From assembly GCF_000263715.2 (NCBI RefSeq), contig NZ_CM001514.1:544936-608935 (forward strand): a stretch of 64,000 nt of DNA, in the 5' to 3' direction. The stretch comes from Pseudomonas synxantha BG33R. Lineage in GTDB: Bacteria > Pseudomonadota > Gammaproteobacteria > Pseudomonadales > Pseudomonadaceae. Position numbers and translations under genes: made by a program. The notes under the pieces were generated by a model, which was given only the letters and a program-made list of their open reading frames with translations, was not told the origin of the DNA and searched no databases. Below are positions 37,151 through 45,544 of this stretch, in pieces. Position 1 is the first letter of the stretch. Every line of letters starts with the position of its first letter.

Positions 37151-37240
37151 GTGGGAGGGGGCTTGCCCCCGATAGCGGTGTATCAACCGGCATTTGTGCA
37201 AGCTGATACACCGCCATCGGGGGCAAGCCCCCTTCCACAT
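37151..37240. repeat. Inverted REP pair between msbA and hldE
   Basis: GTGGGAGGGGGCTTGCCCCCGAT at 37151 faces its inverted copy ending at 37240. The spacer also pairs (GCGGTGTATCA with TGATACACCGC), so the whole 90 bp can form one long cruciform or hairpin. Confidence 0.9.
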
Positions 37241-37319
37241 TTGGCCTGCAGTGCGCGCAAGCGACCGCAAACCCTGTGCTAATATCGCGCCCCTGTTCAT
37301 TTTGTATGTGGGTTGCTCC

Positions 37320-38744
37320 ATGAAGTTGTCCATGCCGCGATTCAATCAAGCCGCTGTCTTGGTGGTCGGCGATGTCATGCTCGACCGTTACTGGCATGGT
37401 GGTACCTCACGGATTTCCCCTGAGGCTCCGGTACCGGTCGTCAAGGTCGAGCAAATCGAAGACCGCCCGGGTGGCGCTGCCAACGTCGCTCTCAATATTG
37501 CCGCCCTCGGTGCCCCGGCTTCCCTGGTGGGTGTGACCGGCGACGACGAAGCTGCCGAAAGCCTGGCCAACAGCCTGCAGGGGGCCGGCGTGCGTGCACT
37601 GTTCCAGCGCATCGCCCATCAGCCGACGATCGTCAAGCTGCGGGTCATGAGCCGTCACCAGCAATTGCTGCGTATCGATTTTGAAGAACCCTTCGCCACC
37701 GACGCCCTGGCCCTCGGCGACCAGGTCGAGGCGCTGCTCGAAGGTATCAAGGTGCTGGTATTGTCCGACTACGGCAAAGGCGCCTTGCAGAATCACCAGG
37801 TGCTGATCCAGGCCGCCAAGGCTCGCAACATTCCGGTACTCGCCGATCCCAAGGGCAAGGACTTCTCGGTGTATCGAGGCGCCAGCCTGCTCACGCCTAA
37901 CCTCAGTGAGTTCGAAACCATCGTCGGCGGTTGTGCCGATGAGCACGAACTGGTGAGCAAGGGCGCGGCGCTGATGGCCGAGCTTGATCTGGGCGCCTTG
38001 CTGGTGACCCGTGGCGAGCACGGTATGACCCTGCTGCGACCTGACCATCCGGCCATGCACCTGCCGGCGCGGGCCCGTGAAGTGTTCGACGTTACCGGTG
38101 CCGGTGACACCGTGATTTCCACCCTGGCGGCGTCTATCGCGGCCGGTGAGGAACTGCCCCACGCCGTGGCCCTGGCCAACCTGGCGGCGGGCATTGTGGT
38201 GGGCAAGCTGGGTACCGCGGCCATCAGCGCACCGGAGTTGCGCCGTGCGATCCAGCGCTCCGAAGGCTCGGAGCGCGGCGTGCTGGGCCTGGAGCAGTTG
38301 CTGCTGGCGATTGACGATGCACGTGCCCATAACGAAAGCATTGTGTTCACCAACGGTTGCTTTGACATCCTGCACGCCGGGCATGTGACCTACCTGGAGC
38401 AGGCGAGTGCCCAAGGCGATCGCTTGATCGTCGCGGTCAACGATGATGCTTCGGTTAGCCGCCTGAAGGGGCCGGGCCGTCCGATCAACAGTGTTGACCG
38501 GCGCATGGCGGTGCTGGCGGGCCTGGGCGCGGTGGACTGGGTGATCAGCTTCTCCGAGGATACTCCGCAAAATCTGCTGGCCCAGGTCAAGCCTGACGTG
38601 CTGGTAAAGGGTGGTGACTATACCGTCGACCAGGTCGTGGGGGCGGATATCGTCAGCGCCTACGGCGGTAAGGTCAAAGTGCTGGGCCTAGTTGAAAACA
38701 GCTCAACCACCGCTATCGTCGAGAAGATCCGTAATAATGATTGA
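37320..38744 (+). CDS. hldE: Bifunctional heptose-7-phosphate kinase/heptose-1-phosphate adenylyltransferase
   Basis: Makes ADP-glycero-manno-heptose, the substrate of WaaC and WaaF. The 474-residue protein has a ribokinase-like N-terminal domain (RPGGAANVALNIAALG; DVTGAGDTVISTLA around residue 255) and a C-terminal cytidylyltransferase-like domain with TNGCFDILHAGHVTYL. The start MKLSMPRFNQAAVLVVGDVM matches the family. It overlaps the epimerase gene start by eight bases. Confidence 0.97.
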   Translation: MKLSMPRFNQAAVLVVGDVMLDRYWHGGTSRISPEAPVPVVKVEQIEDRPGGAANVALNIAALGAPASLVGVTGDDEAAESLANSLQGAGVRALFQRIAHQPTIVKLRVMSRHQQLLRIDFEEPFATDALALGDQVEALLEGIKVLVLSDYGKGALQNHQVLIQAAKARNIPVLADPKGKDFSVYRGASLLTPNLSEFETIVGGCADEHELVSKGAALMAELDLGALLVTRGEHGMTLLRPDHPAMHLPARAREVFDVTGAGDTVISTLAASIAAGEELPHAVALANLAAGIVVGKLGTAAISAPELRRAIQRSEGSERGVLGLEQLLLAIDDARAHNESIVFTNGCFDILHAGHVTYLEQASAQGDRLIVAVNDDASVSRLKGPGRPINSVDRRMAVLAGLGAVDWVISFSEDTPQNLLAQVKPDVLVKGGDYTVDQVVGADIVSAYGGKVKVLGLVENSSTTAIVEKIRNND

Positions 38745-39672
38745 TACTAAAAAGTGGGTTCTGATCACTGGCGGCGCTGGCTTCATCGGCTCACATTTGG
38801 TTGATGCGCTGCTTGCTGGAGGCTATTGGGTCCGCGTGCTGGATAACCTGTCCACTGGCAAGCGAAGCAATTTGCCGCTCGATAACGAGCGAGTCGAACT
38901 GCTTGAAGGTGACGTCGCCAATGCCGAAGAGGTGGCGCGGGCCCTTGTTGGTGTGACGGCGGTGGTGCACTTGGCGGCTGTAGCTTCGGTACAAGCATCG
39001 GTGGATGATCCCGTCAGCACCCATCAGAGCAATTTCGTCGGCACCTTGAATGTCTGCGAAGGAATGCGCAAGGCCGGTGTGAAGCGTGTGGTATTTGCCT
39101 CCAGCGCAGCTGTGTATGGCAACAATGGTGAAGGTGCTTCGATTGACGAGCAGACAGCTAAAGCCCCATTGACGCCCTATGCTTCGGACAAGTTGGCTGG
39201 CGAGTACTATTTTGATTTTTACCGCCGCCAGCATGGGCTGGAGCCGGTGATTTTTCGTTTCTTCAATATTTTCGGACCCCGCCAGGATCCGTCATCGCCG
39301 TACTCCGGCGTGATCAGCATCTTTAGCGAGCGTGCCCAGCGTGGCTTGCCTATCACCGTGTACGGCGATGGTGAGCAGACCCGCGATTTCATGTATGTGG
39401 AAGATTTAGTCAATGTGCTGGTGCAGGCCGTTGAAGTGCCAGACGCTCCCTTGGGGGCCATTAACGTCGGCTGGAGCCGCACCACCACCCTCAGGCAGGT
39501 TCTGCAGGCGCTGGAAGAGGCCTTGGGCTCGTTGCCTGCTGTGACATATGAAGCGGCGCGCTCGGGCGATATTCGGCATTCAAGGGCGAATAACCAACGG
39601 TTGTTGGCCAGTTTCACGCCGCCCGAGCCTACCCCGTTGAAAGTGGGGCTGGAGCGCCTGTTGAACAGCTGA
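38737..39672 (+). CDS. NAD-dependent sugar epimerase/dehydratase
   Basis: A 311-residue extended short-chain dehydrogenase of the GalE/WbpP type. The NAD motif GGAGFIGSH is at the N-terminus; the catalytic Tyr148-X3-Lys152 lies in PYASDKLAGEYY; FNIFGPRQDP and GDGEQTRDFMYVEDL follow, as in UDP-hexose 4-epimerases. It probably makes a UDP-sugar for core or O-antigen assembly, judged from its coupling to hldE. The exact substrate is not evident. Codon use is slightly more AT-tolerant than in hldE. Confidence 0.85.
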   Translation: MIDTKKWVLITGGAGFIGSHLVDALLAGGYWVRVLDNLSTGKRSNLPLDNERVELLEGDVANAEEVARALVGVTAVVHLAAVASVQASVDDPVSTHQSNFVGTLNVCEGMRKAGVKRVVFASSAAVYGNNGEGASIDEQTAKAPLTPYASDKLAGEYYFDFYRRQHGLEPVIFRFFNIFGPRQDPSSPYSGVISIFSERAQRGLPITVYGDGEQTRDFMYVEDLVNVLVQAVEVPDAPLGAINVGWSRTTTLRQVLQALEEALGSLPAVTYEAARSGDIRHSRANNQRLLASFTPPEPTPLKVGLERLLNS

Positions 39673-39740
39673 CGGTTTTACCTGCATGAGCCGAGGTGGA
39701 CAGAACCGTCCTCCTCGCGCCTCAATGAAAGGTTAGCGCA

Positions 39741-40709
39741 TCAGCTCCTGATGTTTTTCTTCGGTACGATCTTGCGCAGCATCTGCCGCGCCTTGCCGGT
39801 CAGGCGCTTGAGTTTCGAGTCCTTTTCCGGCTCTGCCAGGCCTTGCTGGCGCAGCCAATCCTTCCAGCGAATCCGCTCATCGCGCACCAGCCAGCCCTCT
39901 TGCTGGGCAAAGCTTTCCGCCAGGTACAAACCGCGTGTGCTGGCCGGGTACAGCTGATCTTTCTTGACGGTATACAGTTCGGCCAACGGCTCGCCGTCTT
40001 TCAATGGCATCAGGTACAGATCCGGACGCTGACGATCCAGGCGCGCCACCAGTTGGTCACCTTCCAGGCGTTCATCCACATGGAACAAGCTCAGGGACTT
40101 GGCTTCCTTTGGCACTTCCAGGCGCAGGTCATAAATCAATTGCAGCGATGCCGTTGGCAGGTGCACATAGGCTCGTGGGCGCTCGATCAGTTGCGTGGTG
40201 GCGCAGCGTACCGGGCGTGCGGCGCCGGACAAGGGGCTCAGGCGAAACGGCAGAGCTTCGCGGTAATGCAGGGCGGCGGAGTAGGGCGCCGGTAGCCAGG
40301 TGTCATTGAAGCGCCCGCCGAGCCAGCCTTCAGGCGTCTCCAGCAGGCACTCTTCGGCAATTTCCTGGATCGCGGTGTGCAGCGGCAGGTTCAGTTCATG
40401 GGCCGGGACGTAGCCGGAGATCAGCTTGAGCACCACATCGCCGCGGTCCTGACGACGCTGGCGCACCAGCACCCAGTAATCCTTGTTTTGCCAGTGCAGT
40501 GTCAGGCGCACCGAGACGCCGAGGTTCGCCAGTTCCAGGGCGAAGCGTTCGGCATCCGGCACCTCTACCGGCTTGCGCCGTTGCAGGGTCTGGGCGAAGT
40601 TGAGCGGCATGCCGACGCTCTGGTAGCTCAGGCCTTCGGGGGTAGCCTCTACGTGCAGCGGCAGTGTCTTGAAGTTACTGGGGTTCTTTCTTATGAGCGT
40701 ACGCGGCAT
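39741..40709 (-). CDS. Conserved protein of unknown function (PA4993-like)
   Basis: A 322-residue cytoplasmic protein I cannot place in a named family. The ATG at 40709 (MPRTLIRKNPSNFKTLPL) has a strong AAAGGAG site; an upstream frame start lacks one. The middle has a stretch reminiscent of Nudix-type folds (LNLPLHTAIQEIAEECLLETPEGWLGG) but not a complete Nudix box, and the C-terminus is basic (KLKRLTGKARQMLRKIVPKK). It is the last gene of a four-gene minus-strand block that keeps PAO1 order (PA4990-PA4993). Confidence 0.7.
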   Translation of the reverse strand: MPRTLIRKNPSNFKTLPLHVEATPEGLSYQSVGMPLNFAQTLQRRKPVEVPDAERFALELANLGVSVRLTLHWQNKDYWVLVRQRRQDRGDVVLKLISGYVPAHELNLPLHTAIQEIAEECLLETPEGWLGGRFNDTWLPAPYSAALHYREALPFRLSPLSGAARPVRCATTQLIERPRAYVHLPTASLQLIYDLRLEVPKEAKSLSLFHVDERLEGDQLVARLDRQRPDLYLMPLKDGEPLAELYTVKKDQLYPASTRGLYLAESFAQQEGWLVRDERIRWKDWLRQQGLAEPEKDSKLKRLTGKARQMLRKIVPKKNIRS

Positions 40710-40750
40710 GTCGGCTCCTTTGTGCGACGGGGTCGGCCGCGTGGGCGGCA

Positions 40751-41563
40751 TCAGAGTTGACGGATGACTCGGGCAGCGGTTGCCACGTTATGGGCCAGGT
40801 GCAGCGGATTAATGGTCCCGACAATAGCACTGGCGACGCCCGTTTGCGCAAACAACAGCTGGAAACTGGCATGAATTGGATCCATTCCTGGCTCCAGGCA
40901 CACGTGACCGCTGGCCAGGGTTTTTTTTACCAGGATGCCCTTGCCATGGGTGCTCGCGTAATCGATCACGGTTTTCTCGGCCTGTTCATTGAGGTTGTAG
41001 GTGACCATCGCGCAATCGCCCTGTTCCAGGGCCTTTATGCCGCCTTCGACGGTTTTTCCGGAGAAACCGAAACCGCCGATCTTGCCGTCCTTCTTCAGTT
41101 GGGCCAGGGTCTGGTAAACCTCGCAGTCGTTGAGGATGTGCAAGTCGTTACCGTCGGAGTGCACCAGCACCAAATCGATAAAATCCGTTTCAAGGCGTTT
41201 CAGGCTGCGTTCGATCGACATTCGCGTATGGGCCGCGCTGAAGTCGTGACGGGACACGCCATCGGCAAACTCTTCGCCGACCTTGCTGACAATCACCCAG
41301 TCGTTGCGCTGGCCACGCAGCAACGGGCCCAGGCGTTCCTCACTCATGCCGTAGGCGGGGGCGGTGTCGATCAGGTTGATGCCCAGCTCGCGAGCCTGGC
41401 GCAGCAGCATTCGCGCCTCGTCGTCGCCGGGAATCTGAAAGCCGCTGGGGTATTTGACCCCCTGGTCGCGGCCCAGTTTGACGGTGCCCAGGCCCAATGG
41501 CGACACCAGCAGGCCGGTGCTGCCCAACGGGCGATGCAGGTCGTGCAGGGTTGGCAGGCTCAT
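40751..41563 (-). CDS. Aldo/keto reductase
   Basis: A 270-residue TIM-barrel oxidoreductase, probably NADPH-linked. The family residues are visible: Asp and Tyr in DTAPAYGMSEERLG, Lys in VSKVGEEF and His in LVLVHSDGNDLH. The ATG at 41563 (MSLPTLHDLHRPLGSTG) overlaps the stop of the FAD oxidoreductase gene by four bases, so the two are coupled. The substrate is unknown. Confidence 0.9.
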   Translation of the reverse strand: MSLPTLHDLHRPLGSTGLLVSPLGLGTVKLGRDQGVKYPSGFQIPGDDEARMLLRQARELGINLIDTAPAYGMSEERLGPLLRGQRNDWVIVSKVGEEFADGVSRHDFSAAHTRMSIERSLKRLETDFIDLVLVHSDGNDLHILNDCEVYQTLAQLKKDGKIGGFGFSGKTVEGGIKALEQGDCAMVTYNLNEQAEKTVIDYASTHGKGILVKKTLASGHVCLEPGMDPIHASFQLLFAQTGVASAIVGTINPLHLAHNVATAARVIRQL

Positions 41564-42735
41564 GGCAACAGTTGCTCCCAGGCGGGTTGGCCGATAGCCG
41601 GTTTTGGCAGTTCGGGCAGTGGGGTGCTGGCGCCGGGGCGAATGCCGTCGCGCTCCAGAGCGTGGAGGACGCGGTCGGCGAAGTCCGGTGCCAGGGCCAG
41701 TTTGGTCGGCCAACCGACCAGCAGGCGGCCGTCTTCGGCCAGAAAGGCGTTGTCGGGCCGGCTCAGCCCCGATTGCAGCGGCTCGGCGCGCTCCACCCGC
41801 AGGGTTCCCCACCGGGTCTGGCTCATGTCGATCCAGGGCAGCAGGTGCGCCAGCTCTTTCTGGGCGGTGGCAATTTGTTCGTCAGGCGTACGCGCCACGC
41901 CATCGGCCTCGGCGATATCCCCGCCCAGGTACCACACCCAGTTGCCATCGGCAGCCGGGTGAGTGGTTACGGTGATGCGTGGCTTGGTGCCGCCGCCCAG
42001 GCAATGGGCATACAGCGGCTTCAGGCCCGGGCCTTTGGCGATGATCATATGCAACGGGCGTTTTTGCATGGCCGGCTGGCTCAGGCCCAGGGCTGCGAGC
42101 AGATCAGCGGTGCCGGCGCCAGCGCTCAGCACGATGCGCTGGGCACGGATCTCGCGGCCATCGACCTTCAAGCCCACCAGCGTATTACCGTCCAGCAACG
42201 GCTCGATGTGCTGGCCTGCGAGCAAGCCGTCACCCGCCAGTTGCGCCAGGCGTTCGATCAGGCTCGGTACGTCCACTACCAACTCCGCCAGACGATAGAC
42301 CTTGCCCTTGAAGCGGCGGTCTTGCAGGGCAGCAGGCAGTTCTTCGCCCTTGACCTGATCAACGCGGCCGCGCACGGCCTTGCTGGCAAAAAAGCTGGTG
42401 AGGTTGCCGGCGAGGGTGCCCGGGGACCACAAATAATGCGCTTGGGACAACACGCGCACGCCGGACAGATCCAGCTCACCGTCACCCGCAAGGGCTTCAC
42501 GCCAGCGCCGCGGCATGTCGGCAATGGCTTCGGAGGCGCCGGTGAGGGCGCCGTGCAGGGCGTATTTCGCCCCGCCGTGAATGATCCCCTGGGACTTCAC
42601 GCTTTGCCCGCCGCCCAGGCTGGCGCTTTCCACCAGTACCGTGGAAAACCCCTGGCGGCGCAGGCGCGCATTGAGCCAGAGGCCGGCAACCCCGGCGCCG
42701 ACAATCAGAACGTCGGTGGAAATAACGGATGGCAT
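41560..42735 (-). CDS. FAD-dependent oxidoreductase (DAO family)
   Basis: A 391-residue flavoprotein of the D-amino-acid-oxidase type. The dinucleotide-binding motif VLIVGAGVAGLWLNARL is at the N-terminus, and GGGQSVKSQGIIHGGAKYAL follows in the flavin region. A GAGGT site precedes the start. It is coupled to the aldo/keto reductase, suggesting the pair act in one pathway. PAO1 has the same pair (PA4991, PA4992). The substrate is not evident. Confidence 0.88.
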   Translation of the reverse strand: MPSVISTDVLIVGAGVAGLWLNARLRRQGFSTVLVESASLGGGQSVKSQGIIHGGAKYALHGALTGASEAIADMPRRWREALAGDGELDLSGVRVLSQAHYLWSPGTLAGNLTSFFASKAVRGRVDQVKGEELPAALQDRRFKGKVYRLAELVVDVPSLIERLAQLAGDGLLAGQHIEPLLDGNTLVGLKVDGREIRAQRIVLSAGAGTADLLAALGLSQPAMQKRPLHMIIAKGPGLKPLYAHCLGGGTKPRITVTTHPAADGNWVWYLGGDIAEADGVARTPDEQIATAQKELAHLLPWIDMSQTRWGTLRVERAEPLQSGLSRPDNAFLAEDGRLLVGWPTKLALAPDFADRVLHALERDGIRPGASTPLPELPKPAIGQPAWEQLLP

Positions 42736-42790
42736 CGGCGACCTCAGTGTTCAAGACAAGAGGCGCAGTATACAGGCTGTTGAGTGACGG

Positions 42791-43126
42791 TCAGTGCCCG
42801 GCGGTTTTCGAGAACAGCTGAATCACCACCACGCCCAGCACGATCAGGCCCATGCCCAGCATCGCCGGCACATCCAGCTTCTGCCCGTAGATGAACAGCG
42901 CCGCGACACTGACCATCACAATCCCCAGCCCTGCCCAGACCGCGTAAGCCACGCCCACGGGCACGGTGCGCACCACCAGGGTGAGCATCCAGAACGCTAC
43001 GCCATAACCCGCGATCATCAGCAGCAGCGGGATCGGTGTGCTCAAGCCTTTGACCGCTTTCATGGAGACGGTGGCGATCACTTCCGAGCAAATGGCAATG
43101 GCCAGGTAGCAGTAGGCGGCGTTCAT
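42791..43126 (-). CDS. emrE: Small multidrug resistance efflux protein (EmrE type)
   Basis: A 111-residue SMR transporter with four membrane helices that exports cationic drugs in exchange for protons. The essential glutamate is Glu15 in YLAIAICSEVIATVSMKA, and helix 3 has GVAYAVWAGLGIV. The ATG at 43126 with TTGAGGA upstream gives the standard length; an upstream in-frame start lacks support. It is divergent from a LysR regulator, as in PAO1 (emrE PA4990, PA4989). Confidence 0.92.
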   Translation of the reverse strand: MNAAYCYLAIAICSEVIATVSMKAVKGLSTPIPLLLMIAGYGVAFWMLTLVVRTVPVGVAYAVWAGLGIVMVSVAALFIYGQKLDVPAMLGMGLIVLGVVVIQLFSKTAGH

Positions 43127-43200
43127 GGGGCAATCCTCAAGGTGAAGCTGGTTTGATAAGGTCGGCATTCTAGAGGTTCAACAGATGCGGTAAAGTCATT

Positions 43201-43223
43201 ACCTATCCGAATTCAAGATAGGT
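43201..43223. promoter_or_regulatory. LysR-type operator ATC-N9-GAT
   Basis: A perfect 7-bp inverted repeat ACCTATC-N9-GATAGGT contains the classic LysR-family box ATC-N9-GAT (T-N11-A). It lies 6 bp before the lysR ATG and overlaps that gene's ribosome binding site, in the gap shared with emrE. Autoregulation, and perhaps control of emrE, is the likely role. Confidence 0.65.
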
Positions 43224-43229
43224 TCAACC

Positions 43230-44120
43230 ATGAGCGTGCAGTGGGATCTGGAACAGATGCGCCTGTTTGTCAGCGTTGCCGAGCAGCGTTCGTTCTCTGC
43301 CGTAGCGCGCGGGCAACGCAAGGCGCAATCGGCGGTCAGCAATGGCATCGCCCTGCTGGAGGCGGACCTGGGCGTCAGCCTGTTCGAACGTAGTAGCGGC
43401 CGCCAGCCACGCCTGACCGAAGCCGGCAGCGTGTTGCTGGAAGAAGCACGTGAAGTGCTGCGCCAATGCGAGCGGCTTAACGGCCGGGCGCTGTCCCTGA
43501 CACGTGGCGAGGAAGCCTGCCTGCGGCTGGCCCAGGATGAGGCGATGTTGTTTCAGCCGGTGCTCGATAGCCTGGAGGCGCTGGCGGCGCAATACCCGCT
43601 GCTGGAAGTGCAGTTGTCCAGCGCCGCCCAGGGCGATGTGGCGCGCAAGCTGGTGGAGCGCCAGGCGGACCTTGGGTTGTTGTTCTATCACGACCAAATC
43701 CCGGAGGCCCTTGAGCGGCGGGTAGTGGGCAGTGTGGAAATGGTCACGGTATGCGGGGTGAATCATGCGTTGGCCAAGGAAACTTACGTGACTTGCCAGC
43801 ATTTGGCCCAGCATCGGCAGTTGCTGATGTCGACCCAGACCAGCGTCTACCCTGGCAGCGAAGCGGCCAGCCCTCTGGTGTGGCGCGCCGACAGCTTCTA
43901 CGTATTGGCCGAATGGCTGATGAGCGGCCTGGGCTGGGCCTGGCTGCCTCGGCACATCGTGCAATACCCGACCTACCAACAACAGATGGTCGAGTTAGCC
44001 AGCGAATGGACACCGCCGGCGCTGGTCGTGGAACTGGTATGGCGGCGCGATGAGCACCTGGGGCCCGCCGCTCGCTTCCTGGCTAAACGATTTGCCGAGT
44101 GCTTGCAGGCGATCGACTGA
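43230..44120 (+). CDS. LysR-family transcriptional regulator
   Basis: A 296-residue regulator with an N-terminal winged helix-turn-helix (about 1-65: LRLFVSVAEQRSFSAVARGQ-type sequence, then AVSNGIALLEADLGVSLFER) and a substrate-binding domain behind it. It is divergent from the SMR gene, with a LysR box in the shared gap. It probably controls itself and possibly the efflux gene. The inducer is unknown. Confidence 0.92.
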   Translation: MSVQWDLEQMRLFVSVAEQRSFSAVARGQRKAQSAVSNGIALLEADLGVSLFERSSGRQPRLTEAGSVLLEEAREVLRQCERLNGRALSLTRGEEACLRLAQDEAMLFQPVLDSLEALAAQYPLLEVQLSSAAQGDVARKLVERQADLGLLFYHDQIPEALERRVVGSVEMVTVCGVNHALAKETYVTCQHLAQHRQLLMSTQTSVYPGSEAASPLVWRADSFYVLAEWLMSGLGWAWLPRHIVQYPTYQQQMVELASEWTPPALVVELVWRRDEHLGPAARFLAKRFAECLQAID

Positions 44121-44143
44121 AAAAGCCGATAAACTCCGCCGCC

Positions 44144-45421
44144 ATGAATAGAACTCTCTACAGCTGTCTGTTTTACCTGGCGCTGCCGTTGGTGGCCTTA
44201 CGTTTATGGCTGCGCGCGCGCAAGGCACCGGCCTATGCCAAACGTGTGGGCGAACGGTTTTCCTATGGCTTGCCGGTGATGCGCCCCGGCGGTATCTGGG
44301 TGCACGCCGTTTCGGTGGGCGAAAGCATTGCCGCCGCGCCGATGATTCGCGCTTTGCTGGCGCGGTATCCGCAACTGCCGATCACTGTCACCTGCATGAC
44401 GCCTACCGGTTCCGAGCGTATCCAGGCGTTGTTCGCCAATGAGCCGCGCATCCAGCATTGCTACTTGCCCTACGACTTGCCCTGCGCCGCCAAGCGTTTT
44501 CTCGACCGAGTGCAGCCCAAGCTGGCGGTGATCATGGAAACCGAGCTATGGCCCAACCATATCCATGCCTGCGCTCAACGCGGTATCCCGGTCGCGCTGG
44601 CCAATGCAAGGTTGTCGGCGCGTTCGGCCAAGGGCTACGCCCGGTTCGCCAGGCTGACGGCGCCGATGCTGGCGCAAATGAGCCTGTTCGCCGTGCAGAC
44701 GCAAACCGAGGCGGAGCGCTTTCGCAGTCTGGGCGCACGGCCTGAAACGGTGGAGGTGACTGGCTCGATCAAATTCGACCTGACCATCGACCCCCAATTG
44801 ACGGCCCGCGCCGCTGACTTGCGTGAACAGTGGGGCGCCAGCGACCGGCCAGTGTGGATCGCCGCCAGTACCCATGAAGGTGAAGACGAAGTGGTGTTGG
44901 CTGCCCATCGCCAATTGCTGGCGAGCTATCCCAACGCGTTGCTGATTCTGGTGCCGCGTCACCAGGAGCGCTTCGGCCCGATGTTCGAGCTGAGTGTGCA
45001 ACAAGGGTTTGCCACGGTGCGTCGCTCCAGCGGTGAACCGGTCACCGAGCAAACCTCGGTGCTGCTCGGCGATACCATGGGTGAGCTGCTGTTTCTCTAC
45101 GCCCTGGCCGACAGTGCCTTTGTGGGTGGCAGCCTGGTGCCGACCGGCGGGCACAACCCGCTGGAGCCGGCGGCTTTGGGTAAGCCTGTGATCATGGGGC
45201 CGCACTTGTTCAACTTCCTCGAAATCAGCACGATGATGCGCGACGCCGGGGCGTTGCGAGAGGTGGATGATGCAGACGGTTTGGCCGAAGCGGTGCGGCA
45301 GCTTTTCGAGCTGCCGCAGGATGCACACAGGATGGCGCAGGCGGGGTTGAAAGTGATGCAGGCCAACCAGGGTGCGTTAAAACGCCTTTTGGACGGTTTG
45401 GAAAGATTGATCGCTCACTGA
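44144..45421 (+). CDS. waaA: 3-deoxy-D-manno-octulosonic acid transferase WaaA
   Basis: Adds Kdo residues to lipid IVA at the inner face of the inner membrane. The start MNRTLYSCLFYLALPLVALRL gives an N-terminal membrane anchor and 425 residues, the family length. Motifs: the acceptor-side VHAVSVGESIAAAP and METELWPN, then donor-side SLVPTGGHNPLEPAALGKPV. It lies in the order lysR-waaA seen in PAO1 (PA4989-PA4988). The ribosome binding site is weak. Confidence 0.96.
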   Translation: MNRTLYSCLFYLALPLVALRLWLRARKAPAYAKRVGERFSYGLPVMRPGGIWVHAVSVGESIAAAPMIRALLARYPQLPITVTCMTPTGSERIQALFANEPRIQHCYLPYDLPCAAKRFLDRVQPKLAVIMETELWPNHIHACAQRGIPVALANARLSARSAKGYARFARLTAPMLAQMSLFAVQTQTEAERFRSLGARPETVEVTGSIKFDLTIDPQLTARAADLREQWGASDRPVWIAASTHEGEDEVVLAAHRQLLASYPNALLILVPRHQERFGPMFELSVQQGFATVRRSSGEPVTEQTSVLLGDTMGELLFLYALADSAFVGGSLVPTGGHNPLEPAALGKPVIMGPHLFNFLEISTMMRDAGALREVDDADGLAEAVRQLFELPQDAHRMAQAGLKVMQANQGALKRLLDGLERLIAH

Positions 45422-45438
45422 CCCAGCGCCCATCAAAT

Positions 45439-45526
45439 GTGGGAGGGGGCTTGCTCCCGATGGCAGTGGGTCAGCCAACCTATTGGGCGACTGACACAGC
45501 GCTATCGGGAGCAAGCCCCCTCCCAC
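45439..45526. repeat. Inverted REP pair between waaA and tolC
   Basis: GTGGGAGGGGGCTTGCTCCCGAT faces its inverted copy ending at 45526, in the gap between two converging genes. No other terminator is apparent there. Confidence 0.9.
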
Positions 45527-45544
45527 ATTGGTTATGCGGTGAGC

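Noticed and set aside
37151..37240. CRISPR-like repeat pair
   Set aside because: Repeats are palindromic and paired by inversion at separate loci, with no direct array and no cas genes; they are REPs.
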